In this document: piece after piece, positions 33,006 to 43,793 of the stretch
Layout: every line of letters begins with the position of its first letter
How positions within the stretch are numbered: position 1 is the first letter of the stretch
Source: Guillardia theta CCMP2712
Taxonomy: Eukaryota > Cryptophyceae > Pyrenomonadales > Geminigeraceae
Reading direction: 5' to 3'
DNA length: 64,000 bases
Assembly: GCF_000315625.1 (NCBI RefSeq)
Contig: NW_005434594.1
Location: forward strand, 234,216-298,215
The notes under the pieces: model-generated
What the model was told of the DNA's origin: nothing
Database searches by the model: none
What the model saw: only the letters and a program-made list of their open reading frames with translations
Made by a program: the position numbers and the translations under genes

Positions 33006-33789
33006 GGCAGAAGTAGACAGGTCCTCAAGACGGTTTACTTGCAGCTAGAACAAACATCAAATAGCGATGTTTGAGTCTTGACGGCAGGAACAGCTCTCTA
33101 AAGATAGGCCATGGTCACTTGGAGCTCAGAAAGAAGGGAAGGTGAGAACAGGGGCAGGAGGCAAGGAAGGGTTGCGAGAAAGAGGGCAAAACAAGGAAGG
33201 AGAGGACCGGACAGGGATCAAGAGCGAGCGAAGGGTGAGGAGGAGGACGGGAGGAGGACCAGGAGTAAAGAGGAGGACAAGAGGAGGACCAGGAGTGAGG
33301 AGGAGGAGGAAGGAGGGAGTTTCTGGCTCCTTCACCCTCTCATTTCCCCATGCGAGTTTCGCTCTATTTGCGGCGGGGAGACAGCACTGTAACGAATTTA
33401 TAACCGTTCTTATGTTCACATCGCCGGTCCGGAACTTCGGAACGGTCCGGGCCGCGGCCGGGCCGCCGGGCGGCGGGCCGGGCCCTCAGCACGGAGTTAC
33501 TCAGCCGCCGAAGCTGAGTCTGGCGGGTGCCGCCGCCCGGCCGCCCGGCCGCGGCCAGCGGCTGCGAGTCTCCCGGGTCACTAACTTCGGACCTGCAGTA
33601 CAGTCGGGGCAGTGGCTAGTATCATCAAAGTTGCTCGGCGAGTCACTGAGCCTCACTGTGACTTGAAGCGGCTGCACCGTGGCAGTGAATCAGCGGGCTC
33701 GGACTAAGGTTCCAGAAGGATGCCACGGGACCGTGACTGGCAGCGTTTGATATAAAAGAATATGATAGAGCGACTCCCCGAGTCTCTCC
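33006..33789. other. Intergenic: purine-rich then GC-rich patch
   Basis: 33120-33320 is GGA/AGGAC-rich. 33420-33770 is a GC-rich interspersed patch (GGCCGGGCCGCC words, GTCACT/AGTGAC words). No gene is supported. Confidence 0.55.
33420..33770. repeat. GC-rich interspersed patch
   Basis: Same word composition as the patches at about 20.2, 27.2, 50.5 and 56.3 kb. It borders the 3' end of the ArfGEF gene. Confidence 0.55.
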
Positions 33790-36700
33790 CTACCCCGCAA
33801 GGGCCTCGCCCACCTCTTGTGCTCTCGGCTCCTGCTCCTTCGCACCCGCTACTGGCAGACCTGTTTCCCTCCCCTCCTCCTCTCCGTCGGTGCCAGCGCC
33901 ACCGGTATGAGCAACCTGCTCCGCCTTGTCTGACGTCCTAAGATGGAGGAGCTGAGGGCAGAAGTTGTTGAGGCCTGTCAGACGGGGGGGGGTTAGTACC
34001 CGCCCAGCTCGAGTCCAGCAGAGCTCACGGGCCCAGGTGTTGCTCCAGAGCTCTTCGCGGCCACTCCAGAAGTCGATGTCAGCCTCGAGCACCTCCAGGA
34101 TGGCGTTGAGGTGCTGGGGGACGCATTCGAGCGCAAGCTGGGAAGGATGCTTGACAAGGTACTCCTCGGTCACGTCCAGAAACCCCAGCCACACCTGGTG
34201 GCCACCAGCTGGGGAGTTAGCAGAGGACTAGCTGGCACTGGGAGAAGCGGGCTGACCTTGTCGAAGCAGCCCAGCTGCGTCAGAGGCCGGAGGTGCTGCA
34301 AGAGGACGGAGCACAGCAGCAGCCATCCTCTGAGCCTGCTCTTCTCCTGCTGGACAGGGTTCGCCTCAACCGCCTGCGTCACAGCATGAGATCCTTGACG
34401 CTCGTCGAGCAGGTTCCCCACGTTGGTGAAGAAGCTCCTGAGCAGACGCCACAACACCTGCGGAATGTTCAGCTGCTGATGCTGCTGCTGCTGCTCCTCC
34501 TCCTCCTCCTCTTCCTCCTACTGCTCTACAACCTTCTCGAAGCATGCCTCCCATGCGGCCTCAGGAAGAGAAGAGAGGAAGGAAGACATGACGGCTCTGC
34601 TCTACTGCGTCAGGGACACCTGTCCAACAGCAACGAGGAGGAGTGACCGTTCTAGCGAGAGCATGGCGTACTCCCTGCGGTCTTTGCTTGCCTTGGGATG
34701 CTGCGGCAGGTTCGTTAGGAGGACGAACAAGGGAGGGGAGGCCTGCGATACCAGCGACAGGTCACATAGCACGCTAGCTACGTGTACCCATAGGTCAAAG
34801 CCCTCCTCCTCCTCCTTGTTCCGGTCCTGCAGCAGACGCTCACAGACTTGCCTCCTTGTCTCCTCTCGCCCTTCCATCCTGCTTCCTTCTACCACCCCTC
34901 CCCTTGTTCCTTTTCCCCCTTCTTTCCACCCTTCTCTCCACCCTATCCTGCCCCTTCCAACGACCTTCCCGCGCTCCCAAGCTGATAGTCGAAGGTGCAG
35001 GGCATAGAGGTAGTCGATGGCCTAGCAACAAAAGTATAAATGACTCTCCTCCTCCTCCTCCTCCTCCTCCTCCTCCTCCTCCTCCTCCTCCTCCTCCTCC
35101 TCCTCTCACCTTGCGCGAACTTCGCTCATTCTTGCCAGTCAAAGCGAATTCATAGGCCGTCTGCACAATTGAATGAGCACGTGATGGAGGTAAGAGGAGA
35201 GTGAAGGGGGAACAACGGGAGGAGGTGAGCGCGGGATGGAGCGGGAGGACAGGAGGAGGAGGAACAAACGATTGATGAGGACGATGATGAAGATGATGAT
35301 GAGGGAGAGAAGAGTGAACGAAGGTTGAGGTTGGAGGAAGGGGGAGGGGGAGGGGGAGGCACCTCTGTGCAAAGGAGAAAATTCTTGCGCCGCATGGTCG
35401 ATTTGTCGAGGAGGATGAAGGAGAGTAGCTCTAGAGCTTGGTCGGTACATGCTTCAATCCGCTCCATCCTCTTCCAAAAACGCGTCACAAGAACAGGGAC
35501 AGCTGGGGCAGGGAACCTCGAGGTACGCCAGAGCTGCTTCGCACAGGTGCCCCCATCGGATCAGGTCCATGTTGAGCTGGGAAGCGGTCAGCTGGACTTG
35601 AGCACGGAGCGACGGGACCTGGATCAGCTCGGAGAACTGCGAGTTGGTGTGGAGAGCGACAGTCTCGACTGCCATCAGACCCGTCAGTCTCCCTCGTCCT
35701 CCTTGTCTCTAAAACCCCTGATAATCCCTCCCCCCTTCTCTCCTTTCCTCCCCTCCCCTTCCCTTCCCTCCCCCTTCCCCTTTTTTTCCTACTCGTCCTC
35801 GTCCTCGTCCTTCCCACCCCTTCCTTCTGCTTTTGCATTTCCTGACCCTCCTCGTCCTCATCCTCGTCCTCATCCTCGTCCTCGTCCTCGTCCTCGTCCT
35901 CCCGCCTTTCTGACCCACATGAAGCATCGTCTAGCTCGATCAGCTTCCATATGAACTCGTAGATGCAGTCTTGAATAAGTCCGCCCCCCTGAAGTAGGGC
36001 AGTCAGACAACCTGGAAAGGAGGAGAGGAAGGAGGTGGAGGGAGGTGGAGGAGGGAGGAGGGAGGAGGGAGGAGGGAGAAGGAGGGGGAGGTGATGTTGG
36101 TTGTGGTGCTGCTGGAGGTGGTGGAGGAGGAGGCTGAGAGGGGAGGAGGAGGAAGGAGGAGGAGGTCGTGGTAGTGGAGGTGTAGGAGATGGGTGAGGCA
36201 GGCGGTTATAAACGTGAGCGATAGCAATGGAGAGGAGGAGGAAGCACGGAAACGAGCAGGCTAGCAGGAGACGACCTTGTGCATTGACCGACTCCCAATC
36301 TGGAACAGACCAGAGACGGCCCGCAGGTACACGTCATCAGGGACTCCGTTCCTTCTCTCTGGGAGGGCAGGCGGGAAGACAAGGATGTCAGAGTGGAGCT
36401 GAGAAACGCAATGGGCAGCAGCTCACCGCCCAACACGATGCCGCAGACGAGCTCGAAGAGGATCTTCCAGATGCTCTCGATCCTGTCGCGGTTCTGCAGG
36501 GCAAGGGAGAGCGCGAGCTCGAGAGAGAGCAGCTGCCGTTCTTGTGCGCAGCTCGTTGAGACTGCATGCAGGTTGGCAGGAGAGTTCAGCCGCTTCTCGT
36601 CCTCAGCGTCCGTCTGCACAGGTCGATCAGGAGGGAAGAGGGAGGAGGAAGGAGGGAGGAGGTGGGCCATGGAAGCAGGAGAAAGAGGAGAGGGAGGAAG

Positions 36701-39700
36701 ATGGGAATTAGGAGGAAGCAGGAAGCAGGAAGCAGGAAAGAGCAAGGAAGAAGCAAGGTATTAGAGGAAAGGAGGAGGAGTTGAGATCACGAAGGACGAG
36801 AGGATACAATCTCTGCGCGTGTTAGCGCGATCGGAGCGAGGGCGCAGAGGACGGCCTTGAGAGCATCGAGAGACATGAAGCGAAGCTCCGCCACAAGATG
36901 CTGGATGTCACAACGAGCCGTCGCCTCCCGCGCTGCAGTGAGAGTGAGAGGTGGAAGAAAGGACAAGTCAAGGGAAGGTGAGGGAGGGAGGGAGGGAGGA
37001 AGAGGAGGGGAGTGTGAGAGCGAGATAAGGAAAAGAATGGAGGGAGAGGAGGGGAGGGAAGGGAAAAGAGAAGAAAAGGAGGGAGGGGAGGGCTAGGAAG
37101 CTTGAACACGCTGTCCAGGCGACGAGGAGGAGGACGAACAATTAGGGATTTCTGTCCCCAAGGAAGAAGGAGGGGATAAGGCAGGAAGGGAGGAGGAGCC
37201 TGACGAGGAGGTCGATACCCTTGCGGAAAGCCTCTTGCTCCATGCTCCTTGTCCTCTCCTTCTCTGACCCCAGCCACTGTGAGATTCTCCCCCATCCCGC
37301 AGGAAGCCAGTTCGCCATGCCGCCCTCCCCATCGTCCTGCCCCTCCCTCAGCCTCGCTGGGCCCGCAGCCTCCTCCTCCTCGCTGGTGGCTGCGGGCTTG
37401 TAGAAGGAGATCTTGAGTACCCCAGTGCAGAGGAGCGTCATGATACAGTCCAGCACGTGGTGCCAGGCTCTTCTCAGCTGATCCCCACACGCTGTCGCGA
37501 TGCCCACCAGGTGCTCTAGAGCTTTCTGTGCCTTCCACGACCTGCGCGCAGCCATGTGAGGCTGATGTCACTTGTATGCCTCTCGTACAGGTCTCCTCCT
37601 GCATCTGCCCCTGCCCTTCCCCTGCCCCTGCCCCTGTTCTTCCACCTGCTCTTGCTCCTGCCCCTGCCCCTGCTCCTGCCCCTGCTCCTGCCCCTGCCCC
37701 TGCCCCTGCCCCTGCCCCTGCCCCTGCCCCTGCTCCTCCCACTGCCCCTGCCCCTGCTTCAACACTCCGTCCGTCTGAATTTTCGAGATTCCATGGCCCT
37801 CCTCCAATGCTAACCTTTTACTTCTCACTGCCCTCCTCTCCCACCCCCATCCTCCTCTTCGCCATCGCTCACCTCCCAAACTGAACCGTCGCGGAGACCA
37901 AGGAGAAGGAGGAGGTCGAGGTCAGCAGTGTCTGCCTGCTCAAGTTGACAAGCAGGTTGTCAAGTCCCTCCTGCATTCCGAACGACGAGAGCATCTCTGC
38001 GCAGCACCGCGTGCCCTGCCCCTCTTCTCAGCTTGCTGCAACGAGGAGGAAGAGGAGGAGGAGGTTGTGGTAGAGGAGGAGCGGAAGACTCACCTTCAGC
38101 GCCATCTCCACTTCAGCCACTGACCCTGACGCATCCAGCACCACGGAGACGGCAGCAACAGCTGGACCGCAACTGGACATGAGCATTTCCTCGTCGTGGA
38201 GCCCGTAGTTCCCCACGTGAGAGAAAGACATGCGGTCAGCACGAATGCTCGCCCTCCTCAGGGAGCTCTCGGTGGCCGACAGGAAGACGGCATGCAGGAG
38301 CGAGTTGTGGAGGGTGTGGGTGTGAGACTTGAGTTCGATCCTGATCTCATCAGTCGCGATAGAGTGGAAGACCTGCTCCAGCATGCTGCGAGGCAGGTCT
38401 TCCTTCACCCCCCGCGCTTTGTCCTCGTTGATCCCCCGGTTGTTCTTGACGAACTCCTCGAGCGTCATTCTCTTCTTGACCTGCGGGCTGTGCAAGTCCG
38501 TGTTGAGCATGATGATCGAGAAGGTGAGGATGTGGACGGCGTCCCATGAGAAGAACACGCTCCTGTCCCTGCTCCCCTCCTGCTCCTCCTCCTGCTGCTG
38601 CTCGTAGTAAGTCCGTGCGAAGGCCTCGGTGATGCGGTCAATCTTTTGGCTCTCGCCGGGGAGAAGGAAAGTCTCTAAGAAGAGCCTGAGGGCGTCCACG
38701 ACAGGAAGAGCATGGAAGCGAAACAGGCCAGCGTACTCCCTCAGCACCCGCTCGTGAAAGTCCTGCCGCTCCCCGATGAAGTCTCCGATGACTCGTTTGT
38801 TGAGCCCCACAGCTTGTCCGACCTGTCGGGAAGGATCAGCAAGTCGAGGAGGAGGATCGGGCAGACCTTGAAGAATTGAGCGACGTCCCTCGCAGCTGTC
38901 TCTTCCTGTGTACGCAGGAGATGGTTAGCGTGACGCGGGGTGGGAGATAGAGTGAAGAATGCTGGAAGGAGGAGGAATATGGAGGCGAGAGAGGAAGAAG
39001 AGCAGGCAGGGAGTGAAGGAGAGCAGAGGCCTGGAGGAGTGCACGAGAGGGAGTCGGGTCGAGCAGCGTACATGAAGCAGCTCGTAGCTCCGCAGCACCT
39101 CAATCCCTTTTGCGCAATCTCGATTGAAACTCTCTGCTCCACAAAAGCATTCAGAGGAGTTGAATGGGAGTCCGAGGAGAGCGGAGGAATGAGAGGAGCC
39201 AACCTGCAGCGATCGAGTATCTTCGTTTGATGAGCTTCTGTTTGGTGAACTTGTTGGCCTGGCCTAGGATCTCCGACCTGTCGACGCCATTCTCAAACTT
39301 GAGCCTGTTCCGCTGCTTGCTCCTTCGCTTCATGTCTTCCAACATGGCGACCAGGCAGCGGAAGGCGATGGTGTGGGAATGGTGTAACACCCCGCTGACA
39401 GGGAACGCCTGCTTGCATAACAGCTTCACCAGCCTCTCGTAGAGGTTCTGACTAGACAGGGAACAATCGTAGTTGACGTAAAGATCTGACATGAAGTTCC
39501 TTGAGGGCAGGGGGTGAGGAGCCACCGAACAAAGACGCATGTCCTCACCTCATCAGACAGAGATCGGCGATGGCCTCCAGCAAGATGACGACGTTCTGCT
39601 CCGACAGCAGCTTCTCTTCAAGCAGGCCGATATGGACGCGGCAGAAGATGATCTCTAGTTCATAGAATAGCCCGTCACGAAGATACATGAACAGCGCTTG

Positions 39701-40971
39701 CACGACGTTGAGGGCTGCAGGAAGCGGTCAAGCTCGTTCGATGCAGTCTCTCAGTTACCCAGGAGAAAATTTTTGGAGCCGACCGAATGATCCAAGAGGG
39801 TATGGACAAGTGAAGGTATCAGGTGGGACGAAAACCCTGGGGATATCATGCCGATCACCATCAACAACAACAGGGATGCAGCTACTTTCCTGCTAGAATC
39901 TTGTCATAGTTCGCCAAGACATTTCCCGAAGCATGCAGACCTGCAGAGCAAACACGCAATGTCATCGTCATCGCAATCACACGCATGCTCTCTGCTCTCA
40001 CCATCGTGGATCACGCACATGGCCGCAGGCCGCAGCTTGGCATCAGTCCGGCTCTTGGGGTCGATGAGCTCCGCAAGGATCTCGAAGATCTTGATCGAGA
40101 CTTCACTCTCTCACACCCTCCATACACAGCAACACACCTTGCACAGAAGCTCTTCGTTGTTCACAGGGTCCACGTGATAGTGCGTGAACGTCGTGATGCT
40201 GATCAGATTCACAGTGTGGGAGCTTGGTCGTCCATACCAGGTCACTACCGACGGCATGCTCGTCAGAGCTCTCTGCGCAGCCTCGTGCTCGTCTCCCCCG
40301 CTGCAGGAGATGTCGTCGGTCCTGCTAGCCCGGCACTCGCTCCGCCATGTACTGGACGAGAGGTGCCTCGGCAACCTCAGTACCAGGACCTTCATGATGC
40401 GCGTAAACGCGCTCTCAGCTTGATTGCGCAGCATCTCCGAGAACCTGCTCTCCCCCGTCACTCGCAGGAGCGTCTCCGTGATCTCCAGGATCAGAGAGCC
40501 TTTCAGTTGCACTGCCTCCCTCATCTCCATTGCGCATGTCAGCACTCTGAACATCTTGCTAATTACGATCTCGTCCTCCACAGAGTCGCTCTGCTCGAAC
40601 TTGCATGCTAGCGCCGCCTCTATCACCACCTGGATGTCTTTCACCTTGGAGACTATGCGATTCTCCACAAAGCACTCGCAGGCCTCAAGGGCTGCCCGCG
40701 TCATAGGGCCAGTGGTCTCAGGAGACGATATGGTTTCCAGGAAGGGGAAGACGATGGAAGGGATTTCCTTGACGAGGGGCATCTCCCCTCGCGATCTCAG
40801 AGCATCGAAGTCCTCCAACAGCTTGTGCTCGCTGCCTTGGCTCTTGGAGGCGAACCGAGAGTTCATCCTCATCACTGTCTCCACTTCCAGAGCATGCTTC
40901 CGGATTAGCATCCAGGACGCAGGAGTCATCTCAGCCTCGTCGACCCTTGGAGGAGAAGAGTTCTCTAGCAT
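33790..40971 (-). CDS. Large ArfGEF of the GBF1/GNOM/Gea class (Sec7 domain)
   Basis: At least 15 exons over 7.2 kb. The start is at 40971. The DCB region is in the first exon (ALEVETVMRMNSRFASKS onward). The HUS region includes the HUS box VNYDCSLSSQNLYERLVKLL and KQAFPVSGVLHHSHTIAF (about 39480-39350). The Sec7 domain (about 39140-38340) has LNKRVIGDFIGE, the glutamic-finger motif LLPGESQKIDRITEAF, and motif 2 FSIIMLNTDLHSPQVKKRMT followed by FVKNNRGINEDKARG. Downstream HDS-like helical segments include KAQKALEHLVGIATACGDQL (about 37515) and ALQNRDRIESIWKILFELV (about 36500), continuing to ALECVPQHLNAILEVLEADI (about 34120). The predicted reaction is GDP-GTP exchange on Arf GTPases at Golgi membranes. 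Introns carry CTC, TGCCCC and GGA repeats. Exon limits in the C-terminal half are approximate, and the last 60 codons are uncertain. Confidence 0.82.
35045..35105. repeat. (CTC)n microsatellite, intronic
   Basis: About 20 CTC triplets in an intron of the ArfGEF gene. A second run of CTCCTC lies at about 34488-34520. Confidence 0.85.
37600..37755. repeat. (TGCCCC)n minisatellite, intronic
   Basis: About 25 slightly degenerate TGCCCC/TGCTCC units between ArfGEF exons. They leave several frames open by chance as Ala-Pro or Pro-Cys repeats, which I do not regard as coding. Confidence 0.85.
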
Positions 40972-42213
40972 CTGCTGTGATGGATGCTCGTGTGTATCAG
41001 GTCACTTGCTCCTGGTCTTGTTTGCACTTGTTCGGAGCAGAGCGATCGAATGCCCTCCTCTCTCTCTTCGTCTACTCCACTTCGATCCCACCCCTCATCG
41101 TTTTCAGAGAGAAAAGTGCGGTAAAGACTCTCCTCCTCATCGAGCCCTCGTGACTTGCTCTATGTACTCGCTCCGTCTATGACCTCCTCTTCCTCCCTTA
41201 CCCGCTCCTCACCTGCTCCCTGCTCCCTCCCTCGTACCCATTGATTCCCAACATCCAACATAGCGTCAAAAAGACCACCCTAGTCATTGATGTCCTACCC
41301 CACTTGATGACTGAATGAGCATAAGGAAATGACCGGTGATATACCACCCCCTACCTAAATCAAAGACAAGGGGATCCCGCTTTAGCGAGGCAGACTCCTG
41401 CTGGAATGCCTTAGGGAGGCGAGTGGGGGCGAGAGAAGGAGAGGGAGGAAGGGAGGGAGAGGGAGAGGGAGATGGACAGAGAGAGAAGAAGAGGGAGGAC
41501 GGGAGGAAGGGAGGAAGGGTGTGAGTGAGGAGGAGGCGTGAGGGAGGGACGAGAGTCGGAGATAGCGATGCAGATTGAAAGACTAACACACCGTGACAGC
41601 AACAGGAAGAAGAAGGGAGGGGAGGGAGGGGAGGGAGGGAGACCAAGGAATGTGTCGATGAGGGAGGGAGGGAGGGAGGGAGGGAGGGAGGGAGGGAGGG
41701 AGGGAAGGAATGGAAAATCGCAGGGCAGATAGAATGAGTACCTCAAAGCAGAGGAGAGGGTCTGTCTATCAGAATGTAGCACCCATGCTGGAGGAGGATG
41801 CAAGTGCGGCAAGCATAGACTTGAAGATCACTCCATAACGGAAGGGGAAACGGACTAGAGAAGACAAGATCAAGCTGAAGTACTATCTGGCTGGGGGCTC
41901 ATGTCGGTGAATGTTCGGTAGGACAGCAGCAGAGGTGAGGAAAGCCTGGATCTAGCTATCGATTGCTGTGCAGGCCTAGACATGCTCTTGCAAGGCCACA
42001 TGGGCTTCTCATCACTGCTGGCTGTAAACTGCTTGAAGGCGAGCTTAGAGTATAAGGGGCTATTGAGCTGGAAGCCTGTGAGCAAATACGTCTCGACGAC
42101 GCTTGCGGAATGGGTAGAGGCAGACTGGTTGAGGAGGCTGCTCGCAGGGTAGAGGCAGACTGGTTGAGGAGGCTGCTCTCAGGGTAGAGGCAGACTGGTA
42201 GGAGGTGAGGCTC
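40972..42213. other. Intergenic with GGGA repeats and a 35-bp tandem repeat
   Basis: 41425-41710 is purine-rich, with an exact (GGGA)n run at about 41660-41704. No supported exon. The ArfGEF promoter should lie just upstream of 40971. Confidence 0.5.
42114..42204. repeat. 35-bp tandem repeat, about 2.6 copies
   Basis: Units begin GTAGAGGCAGACTGGTTGAG at 42114 and 42149, with a partial third unit at 42184. The first two differ by one base. Confidence 0.85.
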
Positions 42214-42720
42214 TCAGTGCATGGGGCTCGCCATCCGTTTGTACAGGACACGCTCCAGGACTTTCAGATTAGCGGAGTCAAGGGCAGTGGGGCGCTGGAG
42301 GAGTACGGAATGGGGGGGAGGGAAGGAGCAGGAGCAGAGGTAGCGAGTATGGACACTCACCTGCGTGATCAAGGGAGCCTCAGGCGATGATGATGAGGGA
42401 GGGAGATACAGGAGGAGATGGACGATGCACGGGGTTGGCATGGAGAGTAGCGCGGAGATATTGAAGGGCAGCCTCTTGATGTTTGAATCTGTCGAAGTGA
42501 GTACTAGTCTCGCAAGCCGTCGGGGTAGGCTGCTCTTTGCCTGTAAACTTGTAAGGATGGTTGAGTAAAGACGAGCAAACGCAGAGCTTGCTCCTCGAGG
42601 CAGGTCACTTTGTTCCGAGGGAGCCTCACGAGCTCCTACATGCCATAGCTCTTGGCTGGAGCTCCCAGCAGCTGGCTTCTGCGAGCTCGGAGTTGTCTTC
42701 ACGGTTTCTTGGAGGTTTCA
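42214..42720 (-). CDS. Possible 3' part of an unrecognised gene
   Basis: Two or three coding-like segments on the minus strand: SSQELWHVGAREAPSEQSDL (about 42660-42600), NIKRLPFNISALLSMPTPC (about 42480-42425) and, after a good GTGAGT donor and a CTCCAG acceptor, ALDSANLKVLERVLYKRMAS ending with a stop at 42214. No domain is recognised and the 5' end was not found, so this may be a pseudogene or a chance run of frames. Confidence 0.3.
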
Positions 42721-43428
42721 GCACGGGCGACATCCTGATTTCTGTACCCTCGCGGGCTCGAGTATGCTCTCACATCTGAGAGTACAAGGAAAGAACCGAG
42801 GGCAGCTCAGCTCGCTAGCGAGGATGAAGTACCAATACACATGTCTCGGAACGATGTTTTGATGTTGGGACGAAGATTCTAGTCTCATGGCAGTGGATGG
42901 GTAAAAGAATGTTGTCAATCACTATGTCATGTCCGTCTGAGCGCCGACACGCGATCGTATTCTCATGGCATCTGATGCTTCCCGGCACACAGATCCACCA
43001 GCACCAGAGGGCGCGAGCAACTGCGCACAAGCTCTAGAAGGTTTCGATTGACGAGCAGGACGTTGGATGTTGTCATCGTACACTGCAACCATGTGTCTTC
43101 ATCCGTCCCTTGAGGTCAGGTGCGGGACTAGAAAGAGAAGAGTGAAATCAAGTAGCGTACAAGGTCAATGTGATAACTACGTGCGACTAATGAATGTTTG
43201 CTGCATCCCGTCGCCATCACAGCCCACAGGATCTGAAGTTTGGCAACAAGCGGCGCACACACATTACTCAAGGGCTTTGATGACTCTTTTTCTTCATGGT
43301 CTTTTTGATGAAATCAGTTGTCTAGCCCACGTCTGCTGCTCTCTTTGTTGGTTCTAGACCCTTACCACGTTGGAGGACTGAGGGATCTCACTACTTTGAA
43401 GTGAACCGTCTCATGCTCCTCTGTCCAG

Positions 43429-43665
43429 GCTGCCGTGCAAGCTGATGAACTCGATACTTACACCCTTCATGTCCCTCATGCGTCTTCGATGATGGCGTTC
43501 ATCGCTGACAAGATCATGGCACTCGCAGCTCACAGACGCCATGTGGTCCTTGACGATTCGTTACAGGTTCTGATCATACGGACATTCGTCTCTCCGTTGC
43601 TTGAAACATACATGTTGTTGCCCAGCTTCAAGTCCACCCCTCTCCGTCGCGCCATTCGTGGATAG
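43429..43665 (+). CDS. Possible terminal exon of an unrecognised gene
   Basis: Follows a good acceptor (CTCTGTCCAG) and stays open for 78 codons with protein-like content: ADELDTYTLHVPHASSMMAF, then HRRHVVLDDSLQVLIIRTFV. Upstream exons could not be assigned; a candidate piece with SEVWQQAAHTHYSRALM lies at about 43228-43290. No family is recognised. Confidence 0.3.
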   Translation, partial: AAVQADELDTYTLHVPHASSMMAFIADKIMALAAHRRHVVLDDSLQVLIIRTFVSPLLETYMLLPSFKSTPLRRAIRG

Positions 43666-43793
43666 TCGAGTAATAACCCCTCCGACGAGCCTACGGCGTC
43701 TAACGTTTATTTCCCTTACCAGCTTTTGTCTACCGGGTCCCCCAGCCGCTCTAACGGCAGATTGTCAGGTCGGCAAGGCTGGCTGAGGTCAAG

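Noticed and set aside
37528-37884. Ala-Pro and Pro-Cys repeat proteins
   Set aside because: Produced in several frames by the intronic TGCCCC minisatellite of the ArfGEF gene.
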